From Sepiola atlantica (lineage: Eukaryota > Mollusca > Cephalopoda > Sepiida > Sepiolidae): 64,000 nucleotides of DNA. Positions 52,039-62,529 of the stretch are shown here, piece after piece. Position 1 is the first letter of the stretch; the number at the start of each line of letters is the position of its first letter. The stretch is taken from the NCBI GenBank assembly GCA_963556195.1, contig OY744546.1:67401803-67465802 (forward strand). The letters run 5' to 3'. The notes beneath the pieces are model-generated. The model was not told where the DNA came from, did no database searches, and saw only the letters and a list, made by a program, of their open reading frames with translations. The position numbers were made by a program, and so were the translations under genes.

Positions 52039-55000
52039 CTAAGGCACGTCCAAGTACCACTCAAAATTAGCTCCATTCAAACGACACAAACGCGCAACTT
52101 TCACCCACCTTTTGTTGAAATCTGCCGGAGAGAGTTTCACCTTCTCCAGCCTGACACGCATTTTCAAGCGAGTCTGGAAAATGAGGACAAGCTGGGGAGC
52201 AGTGAAGGTCTCTTCCCCGTAGACTTCCTTCTGTCGTGTCGACCAAATCACTCCTCTCATGACTGCTAGTAAGCAAAGAAACACATAATGCTCCTCCCAC
52301 TTCATGATTGGTGCCCAATTGCAGCATGTCGAAAAAGACTCCAAAACGAAGAACTGTCCGTTCAACATGCGAACCGTGTAGCCTTCAACTAACTCACACA
52401 GCGGGCGAACGATGGGGCAATGAAAGAAAACATGACTGGTCGTTTCCTCCCAGTCGCCGCATCGAACACAACTTGGTGTCTCTACTAACCCCGCTGCGTA
52501 AAGCTTTTTGCCGACCCAGAGTGCATTTCGTATTATCAGCCAGGTGAGTGATGCCTCGTAATTATCGAAGCATTTCAACCCAGGCGCCCAAGGCCAGATC
52601 AAGCGAAGTTCTCCCTTCGTAAGACCGAGCCCCTCAGAAATATCGTCACAAACAGATCCCCTCACCATAACCCGATATAGTGCTTTACGAGACAACACTC
52701 GGGTGTCAGAGAGGCTTTCTGACACCCTTAGAAGGTACTTCAAGGACTGTCGACACTCGCGATAAAAGGAGCACTCGCGTCGAGGTAAACGAAATGCCTC
52801 ACCCCCATGCAAGTGCACACTTTTCAAAGCCGGAAAGGCTTTCTTGGTGTCTTCCTTCCAGAATTCACCGTTTCCCTCACAAGGTGTACACATTCGGTCT
52901 AGGTAGTGTAAGCGAAGCGTATATTGACGAATCTCAACGCTTGGCATACCTAGACCGCCTTCAGACGGATGCAAGTAGCAGATCTCCCGGCGAACCATGG
53001 GCTGCTTTCCGCGCCACAAAAACGCGAAAAGAGCCTTCACTAGTTCAACTAGTGTGATCGCCGGCAGAGGGAGCACAGAAAGACGGTAGAGGATGAGAGG
53101 ATAAATGTGAGAATTACACACCTCCGCTCTTCCTTTTAAAGTAAGATTTCTCAAAGACCACAGACGGGCTGCAGCCTTAACCGCTTTCAACACTTCCGAC
53201 CAATTTTTCTCCAACTGGAGATCAGGACCAAACCAGACGCCGAGTATCTTGCAAGGCCCATCCGTCCAGCCAAAGGGCCCCTGAAGGGGAACACCCCTCC
53301 AGGCACCAATGCGTAAGCCAACAGACTTATCGCAGTTGATTTTGGCCCCTGTCACTTGTTCATACCGTCTTATTTCCATGTCGACGACCCTAATCTCAGC
53401 ACTGCTCGTTACAAGCACAGTGACGTCGTCGGCATAGGCGGAGTACTTAATCATGGGGCAAGCACCAGACAAAGTAATCCCACGAAGGACCGGATTCACC
53501 CTAAGCCTGCGAAGGAAAGGCTCCAACGCAAGCACATAAAGCATCGGTGAAAGCGGACATCCCTGACGAATAGATCTGGACAAATCGAAAGGCTTTGACC
53601 TTATTCCATTCACTTCAACCAACGCACCGGGGTTTGCATAAAAGAGGCGAATCCAGGAGCGGAAATGGGGACCAAATCCAGCCGAAGACAAGACAGCCTC
53701 CAAGTAACGATGATCGACCCTATCGAATGCTTTGGACTGATCTAAATTGATCAGCGCGGCCTCAGTGTCGACTTTCTCTATGATCAAGCGTATCATGTGC
53801 AAATTATCTTGAATAGTCCGGCCCTTAACAGAACAAGTCTGTTCGGGACTTATTAGACGAAACAAGACAACCTGCAGACGATTAGCCAAGATCTTGGCCA
53901 AAATCTTTAACTCTGTATTTAACATTGTTAAGGGCCGGAAATTACCTATACCATCCCCACCACTCTTGTCCTTGCGGAGCAATTTGATGATACCCCTGGT
54001 AAAGTACTGGGGGATAGACCCGTTCCTAAACCAGGAGTTAAACAACACAGCCAGCAGGGGGACAAAAATGGGCGACAACCTCAAATACAGTTCGTAAGGC
54101 AGACCATCGATACCCGGAGACTTATCAAGGCCAACCTGCCTTAGGGCCTCCAGTACTTCATCCTCATTTATACACCCTTCGCACCTAGCTGCTTCGGTCG
54201 CCTCGAGACGAGAAAAGTCAGCTAAATAGGCGTCGAACTGAGCCATTGTCAGACCGGGCTCCTTGGTAAAAAGATCCTGAAAATAAGAGCGAAAACCCTC
54301 CAAAATCCCGTCGTTTGTAGTCACGAGACGCCCATCCGATAATGTGACACTGGCGATGTGTCGATCAGTAGACCGTCGACGTTCCTCCGCACGCAGTGAC
54401 GCGGCCAGGTTTGTCGCCTCGTGCGGCACTCTTTTTAACCTAGACCTAACTATCAATCCCTGATCTGCCTTGTTATCCAAGGAGTTCAGTTCCGTTTTAG
54501 CTACAGTAAAGGTAACGCTATCCCCCGCCTCCGCCGCCCGACTTAAACTAGTTTCTAGTGCCACTTTCGTTGCCCTAGATCTAAGGTTGAGTCGACGACT
54601 ATAATCGGCAACGAAGGACCTAATAACGTTCTTAAGGTGGCCCCACCACTTATTCCCAATGATAGCACCCGTCAATTCCCTCTGTAATGTTAGTAAAAGC
54701 TGTTCCCGGAAGTCCTTCAAATCGAACAACGATGTGTTGAACTTCCAGTAACCAGCCAATCTAGGCTTAGGACTATCTAAGTTTACCCGCACCCGGACAA
54801 GCCTATGATCCGAGTAAACTATATTATGAAAACTTGGACAATCTAAAAGCCCTAAATCGACTCTCCTAATTAAGAACCGATCAAGGTAACTCGAAAGTTG
54901 CCCTAAATCGGAGCCGCGACTAGCAGTCCAAGTCCATACTACTTCACGGGGTTTCTCATTTCGGAATTTATCGACAAGATCGAACTTATCGATAAAGTCC

Positions 55001-55545
55001 CGAAATGCCTTAACATCCCCGTTGCTGTTAGTTCCCCTAGGTTTTCCCAAGCGATCTAAATCGGGATCCAAGACCGCGTTCCAGTCTCCCGCTAGAATTA
55101 TCCGACGCGACGTATCCATAAAGGGCTCGATCCGCCGAAAAAAAGGAACCCGCTCAGAACTGGCGTTGGGCGCATAAACCCCAATAAGCCGAAAAGCCAC
55201 ATCCTTTACGGTAACATCAAGAACGCACAGCCTTCCCTCAGGATCTGCATAGATTGGGTCACACGTCGCATTCAGTGTGCGCTTAACTAGCCAGGAAACC
55301 CCTCTTGAGCGAGTATCAAAGTACGCTGAATAGAGCTGAAAGTCTCTAGTCAGCGCACCCTGATAATCACTGGGAATGAAGTGGGTCTCCTGCAAACAAC
55401 ATACATCCACGCCGAGTCGCTGAAGGTCACGTACTACTCGAAGTTTACGAGCGGTGTCCCTCAACCCTCGGCCATTTAGGCTTGCTAATCTGAGTGCCAT
55501 TCTAGTGCTCTTAGAGTTGGGAACCCGAAACGAACATTGATGCAT
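52039..55545 (-). CDS. LINE ORF2: AP endonuclease and reverse transcriptase, unit 5
   Basis: 1168 aa, uninterrupted, with the same endonuclease and RT catalytic residues. The only private change noted is C966 (R in others). It shares FQTRL with unit 4. It overlaps the ORF1 tail by 35 bp, as in units 2-4. Confidence 0.95.
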   Translation of the reverse strand: MHQCSFRVPNSKSTRMALRLASLNGRGLRDTARKLRVVRDLQRLGVDVCCLQETHFIPSDYQGALTRDFQLYSAYFDTRSRGVSWLVKRTLNATCDPIYADPEGRLCVLDVTVKDVAFRLIGVYAPNASSERVPFFRRIEPFMDTSRRIILAGDWNAVLDPDLDRLGKPRGTNSNGDVKAFRDFIDKFDLVDKFRNEKPREVVWTWTASRGSDLGQLSSYLDRFLIRRVDLGLLDCPSFHNIVYSDHRLVRVRVNLDSPKPRLAGYWKFNTSLFDLKDFREQLLLTLQRELTGAIIGNKWWGHLKNVIRSFVADYSRRLNLRSRATKVALETSLSRAAEAGDSVTFTVAKTELNSLDNKADQGLIVRSRLKRVPHEATNLAASLRAEERRRSTDRHIASVTLSDGRLVTTNDGILEGFRSYFQDLFTKEPGLTMAQFDAYLADFSRLEATEAARCEGCINEDEVLEALRQVGLDKSPGIDGLPYELYLRLSPIFVPLLAVLFNSWFRNGSIPQYFTRGIIKLLRKDKSGGDGIGNFRPLTMLNTELKILAKILANRLQVVLFRLISPEQTCSVKGRTIQDNLHMIRLIIEKVDTEAALINLDQSKAFDRVDHRYLEAVLSSAGFGPHFRSWIRLFYANPGALVEVNGIRSKPFDLSRSIRQGCPLSPMLYVLALEPFLRRLRVNPVLRGITLSGACPMIKYSAYADDVTVLVTSSAEIRVVDMEIRRYEQVTGAKINCDKSVGLRIGAWRGVPLQGPFGWTDGPCKILGVWFGPDLQLEKNWSEVLKAVKAAARLWSLRNLTLKGRAEVCNSHIYPLILYRLSVLPLPAITLVELVKALFAFLWRGKQPMVRREICYLHPSEGGLGMPSVEIRQYTLRLHYLDRMCTPCEGNGEFWKEDTKKAFPALKSVHLHGGEAFRLPRRECSFYRECRQSLKYLLRVSESLSDTRVLSRKALYRVMVRGSVCDDISEGLGLTKGELRLIWPWAPGLKCFDNYEASLTWLIIRNALWVGKKLYAAGLVETPSCVRCGDWEETTSHVFFHCPIVRPLCELVEGYTVRMLNGQFFVLESFSTCCNWAPIMKWEEHYVFLCLLAVMRGVIWSTRQKEVYGEETFTAPQLVLIFQTRLKMRVRLEKVKLSPADFNKRWVKVARLCRLNGANFEWYLDVP

Positions 55546-57367
55546 TTAAGACACCGACAGATGAACCCAGAGAACCTTGTCCCAATTCATTTGAGACGAG
55601 ACCGTCCGGGGCCACACCGCCAATGTCTAAGGGGAAAGTTAGTTTTAATGCCCTGTAGAGTGTAGGATGGATACGTATAGGGACCCTCCCAACACAAGAT
55701 TTTTGCAGTAATACTACTTCTTCATCGTTAAAGAAAGCGAGAGGAGGCGATATATTAAAGGCGTTATTCGCTTCCTCCATCATATTCCAAACCCCTTTAG
55801 CTTTGTCTCTTGATCTAACCACAGATAAAAGTCTTTGTGCATCCAAGAAATTTTCCGGGTTGGTAATGTCTTTTTTGTGTACCATCTTTAGTGTAGCTAG
55901 GTTTCGGTAGTTCTTCTTATGATGGTTTATCATAAGATTTTCAGTTTCAGGAGTTACTTTACAGACATCCTTGCCTGTGTAGAAAGGGGTCTTCTTTTTC
56001 CGGGCCTCTAGCGAGGGACTTCGATGGCGTTTCTAGGATGTGGAGGGGGCGGTGGGTGAGGCAGGAGGCGGCATATCGGTCTTCATTGGAGAGGGGGGCG
56101 GTGTACTTTTAGGGGTGTTGCACGGGGAACAGAAAGGAGATGGATTGGGGGTAACGGGCTTATCTTTTGATAAGGGGGTCAAATTAGATTCCCTTACTGG
56201 TGGGGATGACTTTAATGGTGGGGGTGCACCTTTGGCTGGAGAGCGACGATCTTTGGCCTGGGAAGTAGTTTTATTTGACTTGACCATTTTTTTTTCCTCG
56301 TTTTTTTTTTCTTTTTTTTCCTCAGTATTACGTTCCTCGTCGAGAGTCTTTTTCAGATCTAATATTTCTTTATATTTCTCTCCACCTGGATCATTTCTGG
56401 TTTCTATTTCTAGTTGTTCCTCATCGGTCATCACTTGAGCGTATGACTTCGGCGATTTTTTTCCCGTAACAATATTCCAAACGACTTTCTTTTTGGGAGA
56501 TTCATTTTCGGTGTTGCATAAGTCCTCGAATTCATCCGGGGTTACAGTTTCAGTTGTTGGCTTTGAGGAGGGAGTCTTCTTCTCCGCTGCAACTTTCGGG
56601 GTCAAGTGTTCTAGCACTCTGTTTTTGGGGTTAGGCTGGGCCGGTTTAATCCTTGTGGGGCAAGTAAAAGTCAAGTGCCCAACCTCATTACAAATCCAAC
56701 AAGCTGGACGTCTTCCAGCCACCACCACAGGCAATTTTTCTCCATTTGCTTCAATGTAGTAAGGAACTTTCTTGAAAGCCGACTCGTTAAGCCACACGTC
56801 GAATGACCACGTTCCATTGAACTTATCAACCGTAATGGCGGTTATATCTCCAAACTTCAGCAAGAAGGCGCCTAAGTATTCCCCAGGAACCACAGCCGGA
56901 ACTTCGAAAACGGAGATGGTCGTTCTCCTTCGACCCATGTATTCCATTCGCAGAATGTAGTCCTTTGTGATTATTTCCTTCTTCGAGAGTTCGATGCAGA
57001 CTTCCTCGGTCTTAAAGAGGCTATTCCAGGTGTTATAACCTTTACATTTCACGATACGTTCCGCACGTACTCCGGTCGTTGCAATTAATTTTGCGACAGT
57101 TTCTTTTGAGGACCTAATCAGTTTTTTGGACTTTCTGTCCACTACGAACATTAATATCGTTTTTTTCTGGAATTCCTCCAACCTTGGTAACTGTATTATT
57201 ACTCCAGTTTCAGTCACGAAATCCGTGCAGTCTTTTGCCTTGGCGACAAAATCGTCAACGTCAATTTTAAGGGCGGGTGCCTTACTCCAGTCCGTTTTAT
57301 CAGTAGGTTGAGGTGACATCTCAACCACTTCAGAGGTCTCCGAAGGCGCACAGCTCGCAGTCGCCAT
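55511..57367 (-). pseudogene. LINE ORF1, unit 5 (premature stop)
   Basis: From the ATG at 57367 the frame is open to a TAG at 56033-56035. There a Gln codon (CAG in the other units, in PSTSQKRHRSP) has become a stop by one base change. The shortened product of about 444 residues would keep the globular N-terminal region and the CCHC knuckle but lose the last 170 or so residues. The downstream frame is otherwise undamaged. Sequence type B, almost identical to unit 3 but without its stop. Confidence 0.9.
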
Positions 57368-57553
57368 GGCCGGAGAACGGTAAAAAAAAAAAAATAAACA
57401 AACTCCAAATAAATAAAAATATAAGGAGTAACAAAAAGGAAGCAACAAATATAACAATTAACAATAGTAACAAGCAATAACAATAATAACTATGATAACG
57501 GACTTACTGGCAGAGAAAAATAACAGAGAGCTTTGTTGCTTACCACGTCAAAT

Positions 57554-57569
57554 AATAATATATGAGAAG
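57554..57569. repeat. LINE target-site repeat 6
   Basis: AATAATATATGAGAAG at the right border of the array, continuous with LTR sequence TGCTTGCTG on its right. Confidence 0.95.
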
Positions 57570-57695
57570 TGCTTGCTGTTAATTTTTTTCTCTTCTTTAT
57601 TGTTGCAAGCAACTCCTCAAGTAATAGTGGGTAATTTGCATAAGTGACTTTATGCAAATTACCTTACAAAGTTGAGTACAAAAATAATTCTAACA
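57570..57695 (-). repeat. BEL/Pao 5' LTR, portion right of the LINE array
   Basis: Matches 19488-19613 over its full 126 bp and ends CTAACA. Together with 26791-26865 it gives 201 of 374 LTR bases. Confidence 0.92.
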
Positions 57696-57699
57696 ATAA
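57696..57699. repeat. ATAA target-site duplication, right
   Basis: Matches ATAA at 19236-19239. Four bases in AT-rich DNA are weak evidence alone but sit exactly at the LTR end. Confidence 0.65.
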
Positions 57700-58353
57700 A
57701 AGTAACAAAAAAACAACCCAATATAAAGAAAAACACACTGGAAAAAATAGCGATATAAAATATAGAAAAAAAAGAACGGAAAAAAACTATATAAAGATAT
57801 AAATTTAAAGTAAGGATAAGTTTAATAGGGCTAATGTATGCACTGTTAAGATGAACCAGCATTGAGTATAACAGTAAAATTAAGAAAAACAGAAACGGTT
57901 CAAAAGTTAGCTCGAATATGGCACTAGGTTGTGTTTCGATTACAAAATTGTGGCTTTTAAAGTAAACGAGACAACAACCGTTTCCATCTTCGGATTTGCT
58001 AGAATAAGTATACTTCTAGGCACTGTCTGTAAACAGGCATTCGGATTTACGGCACCTTCTTATTTGCTGTTTGAATTTAAGCACAAGTGAATTCCGCATT
58101 GTATGAGAACAAATGTATAGCCTATTAAATTAAGAAATACTATTACTATAATACTTTCTGTGTTCGTATTTTCTTGTTGTCTATAACACGTATGAAATGC
58201 TTGGTCGGCGTTACCAATGATACATAAACGTTACACAAAAAATTAGATAACGTCTGTTCTTTATTAATCAGTGTGTATCGTATGTTTGACACAATAAAAC
58301 ACACTGGTATTGTTGTTATGTGTGTAAGGAAAAGAACTATACCGAACACATTT
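57700..58353. other. Intergenic DNA, nothing recognised
   Basis: A-rich. The short minus frames at 57659-57862 and 58146-58379 lack motifs. Confidence 0.5.
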
Positions 58354-59159
58354 GGAACTATATATGAATTCAATAGCAAATATTTTACTTCCTAGAGTCA
58401 GATACACGTATGAAACTATATATGAATTAAATAGCAAATATTTTACTCCATGAAGTCAGATACACGTATGGAACTATATATTAATTAAATAGCAAATATT
58501 TTACTCCATGAAGTCAGATACACCTATGGAACTATATATGAATTAAATAGCAAATATTTTACTTCATGAAGTCAGATACACCTATGGAACTATATATGCA
58601 TTACATAGCACATATTTTAATTCATAGAGTCAGATACACCTATTGTACTATACATGAATCAAATAGCAAATATTTTACTTCATAGAGTCAGATACACGTA
58701 TGCACCAATATATGAATTAAATAGCAAATATTGTACTTCATGAAGTCAAATACACCTATGGAACTATATATGAATTAAATAGCAAATATTTTACTTCATA
58801 GAGTCAGATACACGTATTTAACTATATATGAATTAAATAGCAAATATTTTACTCCATGAAGTCAGATACACGTATTTAACTATATATGAATTAAATAGCA
58901 AATATTTTACTTCATAAAGTCAGATACACGTAGGAACCTAGATATGCATTACATTGCACATATTTTAATTCATAGAGTCAGATACACTTATTGTACTATA
59001 CATGAATCAAATAGCAAATATTTTACTTCATAGAGTCAGATACACGTATGGAACTATATATGAATTAAATATCAAATATTTTAATTCATAGAGGCAGATA
59101 CACGTAGGAACCTAGATATGAATTAAATAGTAAATATTTTAATTCATAGAGTCAGATAG
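58354..59159 (+). repeat. 58-bp satellite, about 14 copies
   Basis: Unit GGAACTATATATGAATTAAA-TAGCAAATATTTTACTTCAT-GAAGTCAGATACACGTAT. Two copies near 58590-58650 and 58930-58990 share the same variants (GCATTACAT, GCACATATTTTAATTCATAG, CTATTGTACTATACATGAATCAAAT). This points to a higher-order duplication of several units. Confidence 0.92.
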
Positions 59160-59780
59160 AAATGAAAACAAAACTTATAACATTTAACTATAACATCGTT
59201 TAAATAACAAATTGAAGGGGATTTAATAGATAGAGAAAAAAAATAAAAGAATTGCACAGAATACTGACAGAAAGAAAAAAATTATAAGTCTTATTTAGAT
59301 AAGTCGTAATGTTAACATTTATTTTAAACCGGCAGGATTACTCGACGTAGCCAAGGCAAACGTGTAACACATTTTTCTTAAAAGTGCTCTCTTTATTCAG
59401 GTTTCCCATTCCCTCTTCCTACTTCTCCCATTCTTCTCGTCTCAGCAACTTCCTCTCTTTAGATATACATACACACACACGTTCATAGATTACTCGTGGA
59501 ATGGGTCGGTGTAAGGAAAAAAACTCCTTGAAATAAATCAGAGTTACCTGCCTTTAGTTACTATTTCATATAGCTGGAAATTAGCGCTAGTTTAGGATTG
59601 AGAATGAATACTTATTTGTATATTTTAGACATTATTTCACCGGCAAAGTTCCGATCAAAGTGCCGTGATGTGTTTTTTTAGGGGGGGGGATTGTTTGGTA
59701 ATTAAACAGTTTCAGCTAGACATACACGCAAACATACACACATGGAAATCTCCATCATACCAGTAATTATAGGAGCAACA
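59160..59780. other. Intergenic DNA, nothing recognised
   Basis: AT-rich, with a CA-rich patch near 59470. No gene or repeat supported. Confidence 0.5.
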
Positions 59781-60235
59781 GGACTAATGAAAAATAATTG
59801 CAAAAGCTATCCGGCGAGTATACCCGGTGACCCGAGTGCAAGAGAAATACAAACAATTGCACTTAAAAGGAAAGCTACAATCTGAAAAATATCTCCAGGC
59901 TAGAGTGTTTGAAATAGTCGGTGAATGTCTGGCATTCGGTATGGTGTTCCATCTCCAGCAAAAACGGAAAGATAAGAAAAATAATTTTTAAAAAACATGA
60001 AAAAAAACTGGAATCTAAGGAAAATATCCATCACCCCAGGACTAATGAAAATAATTTCAAAAGCTATCTGGCGAGTATAGCCGGTGAACCGAGTGCAAGA
60101 GAAATACTTAAAGAGACGGTTAGAATCTTAAAAAGATCTCTAGGCTGGAGTGTTTGAAATAGCCGGTGAATATCTGGCATCCCGTAGGATGCCCCATCTC
60201 CAGCAAAAACACGAAAATAAGAAAATTTTTAAAAA
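59781..60235 (+). repeat. Tandem duplication with 258-bp offset
   Basis: GGACTAATGAAAA...GCAAAAGCTATC.GGCGAGTATA.CCGGTGA...GTGTTTGAAATAG.CGGTGAAT.TCTGGCAT...CCATCTCCAGCAAAAAC occurs at 59781 and again at 60039, with 10 to 15 percent divergence by eye. The 78-codon frame 59921-60157 spans the junction and has no recognisable motif. Confidence 0.85.
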
Positions 60236-60887
60236 GAGAGAACATATAAGAGTTTGAATTACCTACTGAAGTGTTTTATTTACCTACCAGACACCATCCT
60301 CGAGTATCTTAGGTTTATCTGTACAAGGATTGGTCAGTATTACCTGACATGAGGATACTTCCACCTACAAGTAAACCCTGGCCACATATTCAAAATAACA
60401 TAGTACCCAAAGCCCAAATAATACCCCTCGACACGGCTATAAACTGGTCCATACAAGGAATGATGCGCCTTTTCGAAGTCATGTTACCTCAAGTAACATA
60501 CCTGAGCTGTGTACTCTACACGACTATATAGATTCTGGTTCTGGAACCCTGGAAGACCAAGAGACCACACTAAATATGTACTATATCATAGTAAACTGCT
60601 CAATTGGGGAGATGAAACTTAATGTTCTTGACTTGTTTACTAACTCAACGTTACACAGGTAAAGGAGAAATTTAATTGAATATCTATTTATCTCATATAG
60701 ATATCAAGTGTTTGCCCATGAAGGGGGCCCTGGATTTCTGAGAACTTCAACTGAAGTAAAATATAACAAAAAAACAGACAAATGCCTTTTAAATACTTTC
60801 AGATGTGAAAATCGTTTAAAGACTCCAATGTAAAGTATTATAACACATTACATTCGTATCATAATCTTCATTATATATATATTCATA
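60236..60887. other. Intergenic DNA, nothing recognised
   Basis: A 60-codon frame at 60349-60531 lacks motifs. Confidence 0.5.
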
Positions 60888-60960
<73 letters not shown>

Positions 60961-60961
60961 A
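60888..60961. repeat. (TA)n(TG)n microsatellite
   Basis: TA tract turning into TG at its right end. Confidence 0.92.
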
Positions 60962-61019
60962 TCGAGGCAGCATTTTTTCCTTAAAACACGTATTATTAAA
61001 AATAACCGACAACTCTTTT

Positions 61020-61530
61020 CTGGATATTTTTGCATTGATTCCTTTCAATTTTCCGGATTAAAGTCTTTATCTCGGATGAGAATTGGCTGATGAAACTGCC
61101 GTAATTTACATTTTGGTCCGGAGTACTTTCTGACCCATCTGTGTACATCTTCAGGTGAATATTGTCAATCAGGTAAATACCTGGAGTGAGATTTATAATT
61201 AATTATGGCGGGAAAATTTAAATATGAAACTATATTTATTGGATATTATAAGCATTTAAGTATATTAGTACTAGTGTTAAAATCAATCTTGTTAATAGTC
61301 GGTTGTTTTATTTTAATGTGTAGAGCTTCTAGTATGTGGAGTTTTATTTGTATTAGTATTGTGTTCTAGGATTTTAGTATTGTCTACGAGAAGTTTTCGG
61401 ATTTGCGAACGGGGACAGGAATGTTCATTAATGAGGTGTCTGGCTATATCACTATTATCAGATAGATAGATGGACAATACTAAAATCCTAGAACACAATA
61501 CTAATACAAAAAAAAAAACTCTACATAAAT
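61020..61530 (-). pseudogene. Retroelement 3' end with GIY-YIG-like C-terminal coding, inverted at its 5' side
   Basis: On the minus strand from 61498 the frame reads SDIARHLINEHSCPRSQ then VDNTKILEHNT. After a frame change it continues ILEALHIKIKQPTINKI. This order (S.I..H......C, N.KIL, LEAL.IK...P.IN) is typical of the C-terminal GIY-YIG-type segment carried by Penelope-like elements and relatives. Downstream sequence to about 61020 looks like its 3' UTR. On the other side, 61472-61525 repeats 61342-61388 in inverted orientation, as in twin-primed 5' inversions. It is too short and frameshifted to work. The exact element class is uncertain. Confidence 0.5.
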
Positions 61531-62453
61531 GATGGCTTACAAAATGAAATCGGCGTATTTAAAAGAATATAGTCTATAGCACGTAACATGTTGTATAGAA
61601 AACAAAATAGCGTACAAGAAGCAATATTTTGTACGGAAAACAGATCGCGTGCAGAAGGCAAGATGGCATACGGAAAAAAAAGATGACATAAAGAAAGCAA
61701 ATTGTGCACGAAAGAAAACGGCGTACAGAACGCAACATGGCTCCTAAATAGATAACATAGATACATTTGTAGAATTAAAAGAACCATAAATGAAAATCAG
61801 AAATAAAAACAGAAAAATTTGATAAATGAGATTAATAAAAAAAAAACTATCAAAGAAATACATACTTCTGAGAAAAAAAGGAAAATAGTGAAAATACACA
61901 ATTGATTTGTGTATTTTCAATAAATAAATGAAAAAATAATAGTAAAAAAAATCGAACGAAACTTAGAAAAATAGTGTTAAAATGGAAGAAATTAAATAGA
62001 AAAAAGACACAGAAACCAAAGACAAAAAAGCTTAGTACAGCGAAATCTTTTCAGACAAAAAATTAGTATTAAGGAAAACTATAAGTTAAACGAGTTTAAG
62101 TAAAATTATTGATTCTAACCGTGTAAATTCAATGGTGCTTCATCAAGATGTATTATTTCTTTCTTCATGTTCATATTTCCTCTTAAAGTAAAAAGGTATG
62201 TCAGCGTTTAATATATTATAAAGAAAAATAGTTTTAATTGCCACCTAACTATTTTAGAAAACATAATATAATAGGTATTTTTTATTGATTTTGATTAAAA
62301 AAATATAATTGTGTTTAACTAATTAATATTGTCTTCTTCGCCAGCATAACTATAATTTGATCTTTAATATTTTTAAAGGAATACCATTAACGGTTTCAGC
62401 ATTCAATATATTTATTATAAACATTTAAACAAAATAAATCACTTGTTTATTAA
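61531..62453. other. Intergenic DNA, nothing recognised
   Basis: A-rich plus strand. The frame 61521-61787 on the minus strand is T-rich with no motif. Short AACATGG/CGTACAGAA-type near-repeats at 61570-61740 suggest an old tandem repeat of about 30 bp. Confidence 0.45.
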
Positions 62454-62529
62454 TGCAGAAAAATATAATTTGAATAAATATAACGATAAATATCGTTATA
62501 TCTATTCAAATTATGATATTTATTCTGCA
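62454..62529. repeat. 76-bp near-perfect palindrome
   Basis: TGCAGAAAAATATAATTTGA... on the left folds onto ...TCAAATTATGATATTTATTCTGCA on the right with a centre at ATAACGATAAATATCGTTAT. Only a few mismatches and a 2-bp centre. Could be a solo hairpin MITE or a palindrome from local inverted duplication. Confidence 0.8.

Larger units (their letters stand above)
51429..57553 (-). mobile_element. LINE unit 5 (full length, ORF1 nonsense)
   Basis: Right-most unit, whose 5' end abuts the remaining LTR half. Internal pyrimidine tract C9T27 in sense. Confidence 0.93.
19240..57695 (-). mobile_element. BEL/Pao LTR retrotransposon, rearranged and interrupted by a five-copy LINE array
   Basis: The outer limits are TGTTAG at 19240 and CTAACA at 57695, both next to ATAA. 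In sense order (right to left) it has a 5' LTR split by the LINE array, an inverted pol fragment, a leader, gag-pol, a frameshifted integrase part and a complete 3' LTR. Without the 30.7-kb LINE array it would be about 7.75 kb. It lacks an intact primer-binding region and an intact pol frame, so it cannot be autonomous. Confidence 0.85.

Noticed and set aside
26866..57553. Interpretation of the LINE array as a pure assembly duplication
   Set aside because: Units differ by private substitutions, tract lengths and ORF1 types, so they are not one copy repeated by error. The exact copy number still rests on the assembly.
58354..59159. CRISPR-like regular repeats
   Set aside because: Units are contiguous with no unique spacers, in an animal-type genome. 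It is a satellite.
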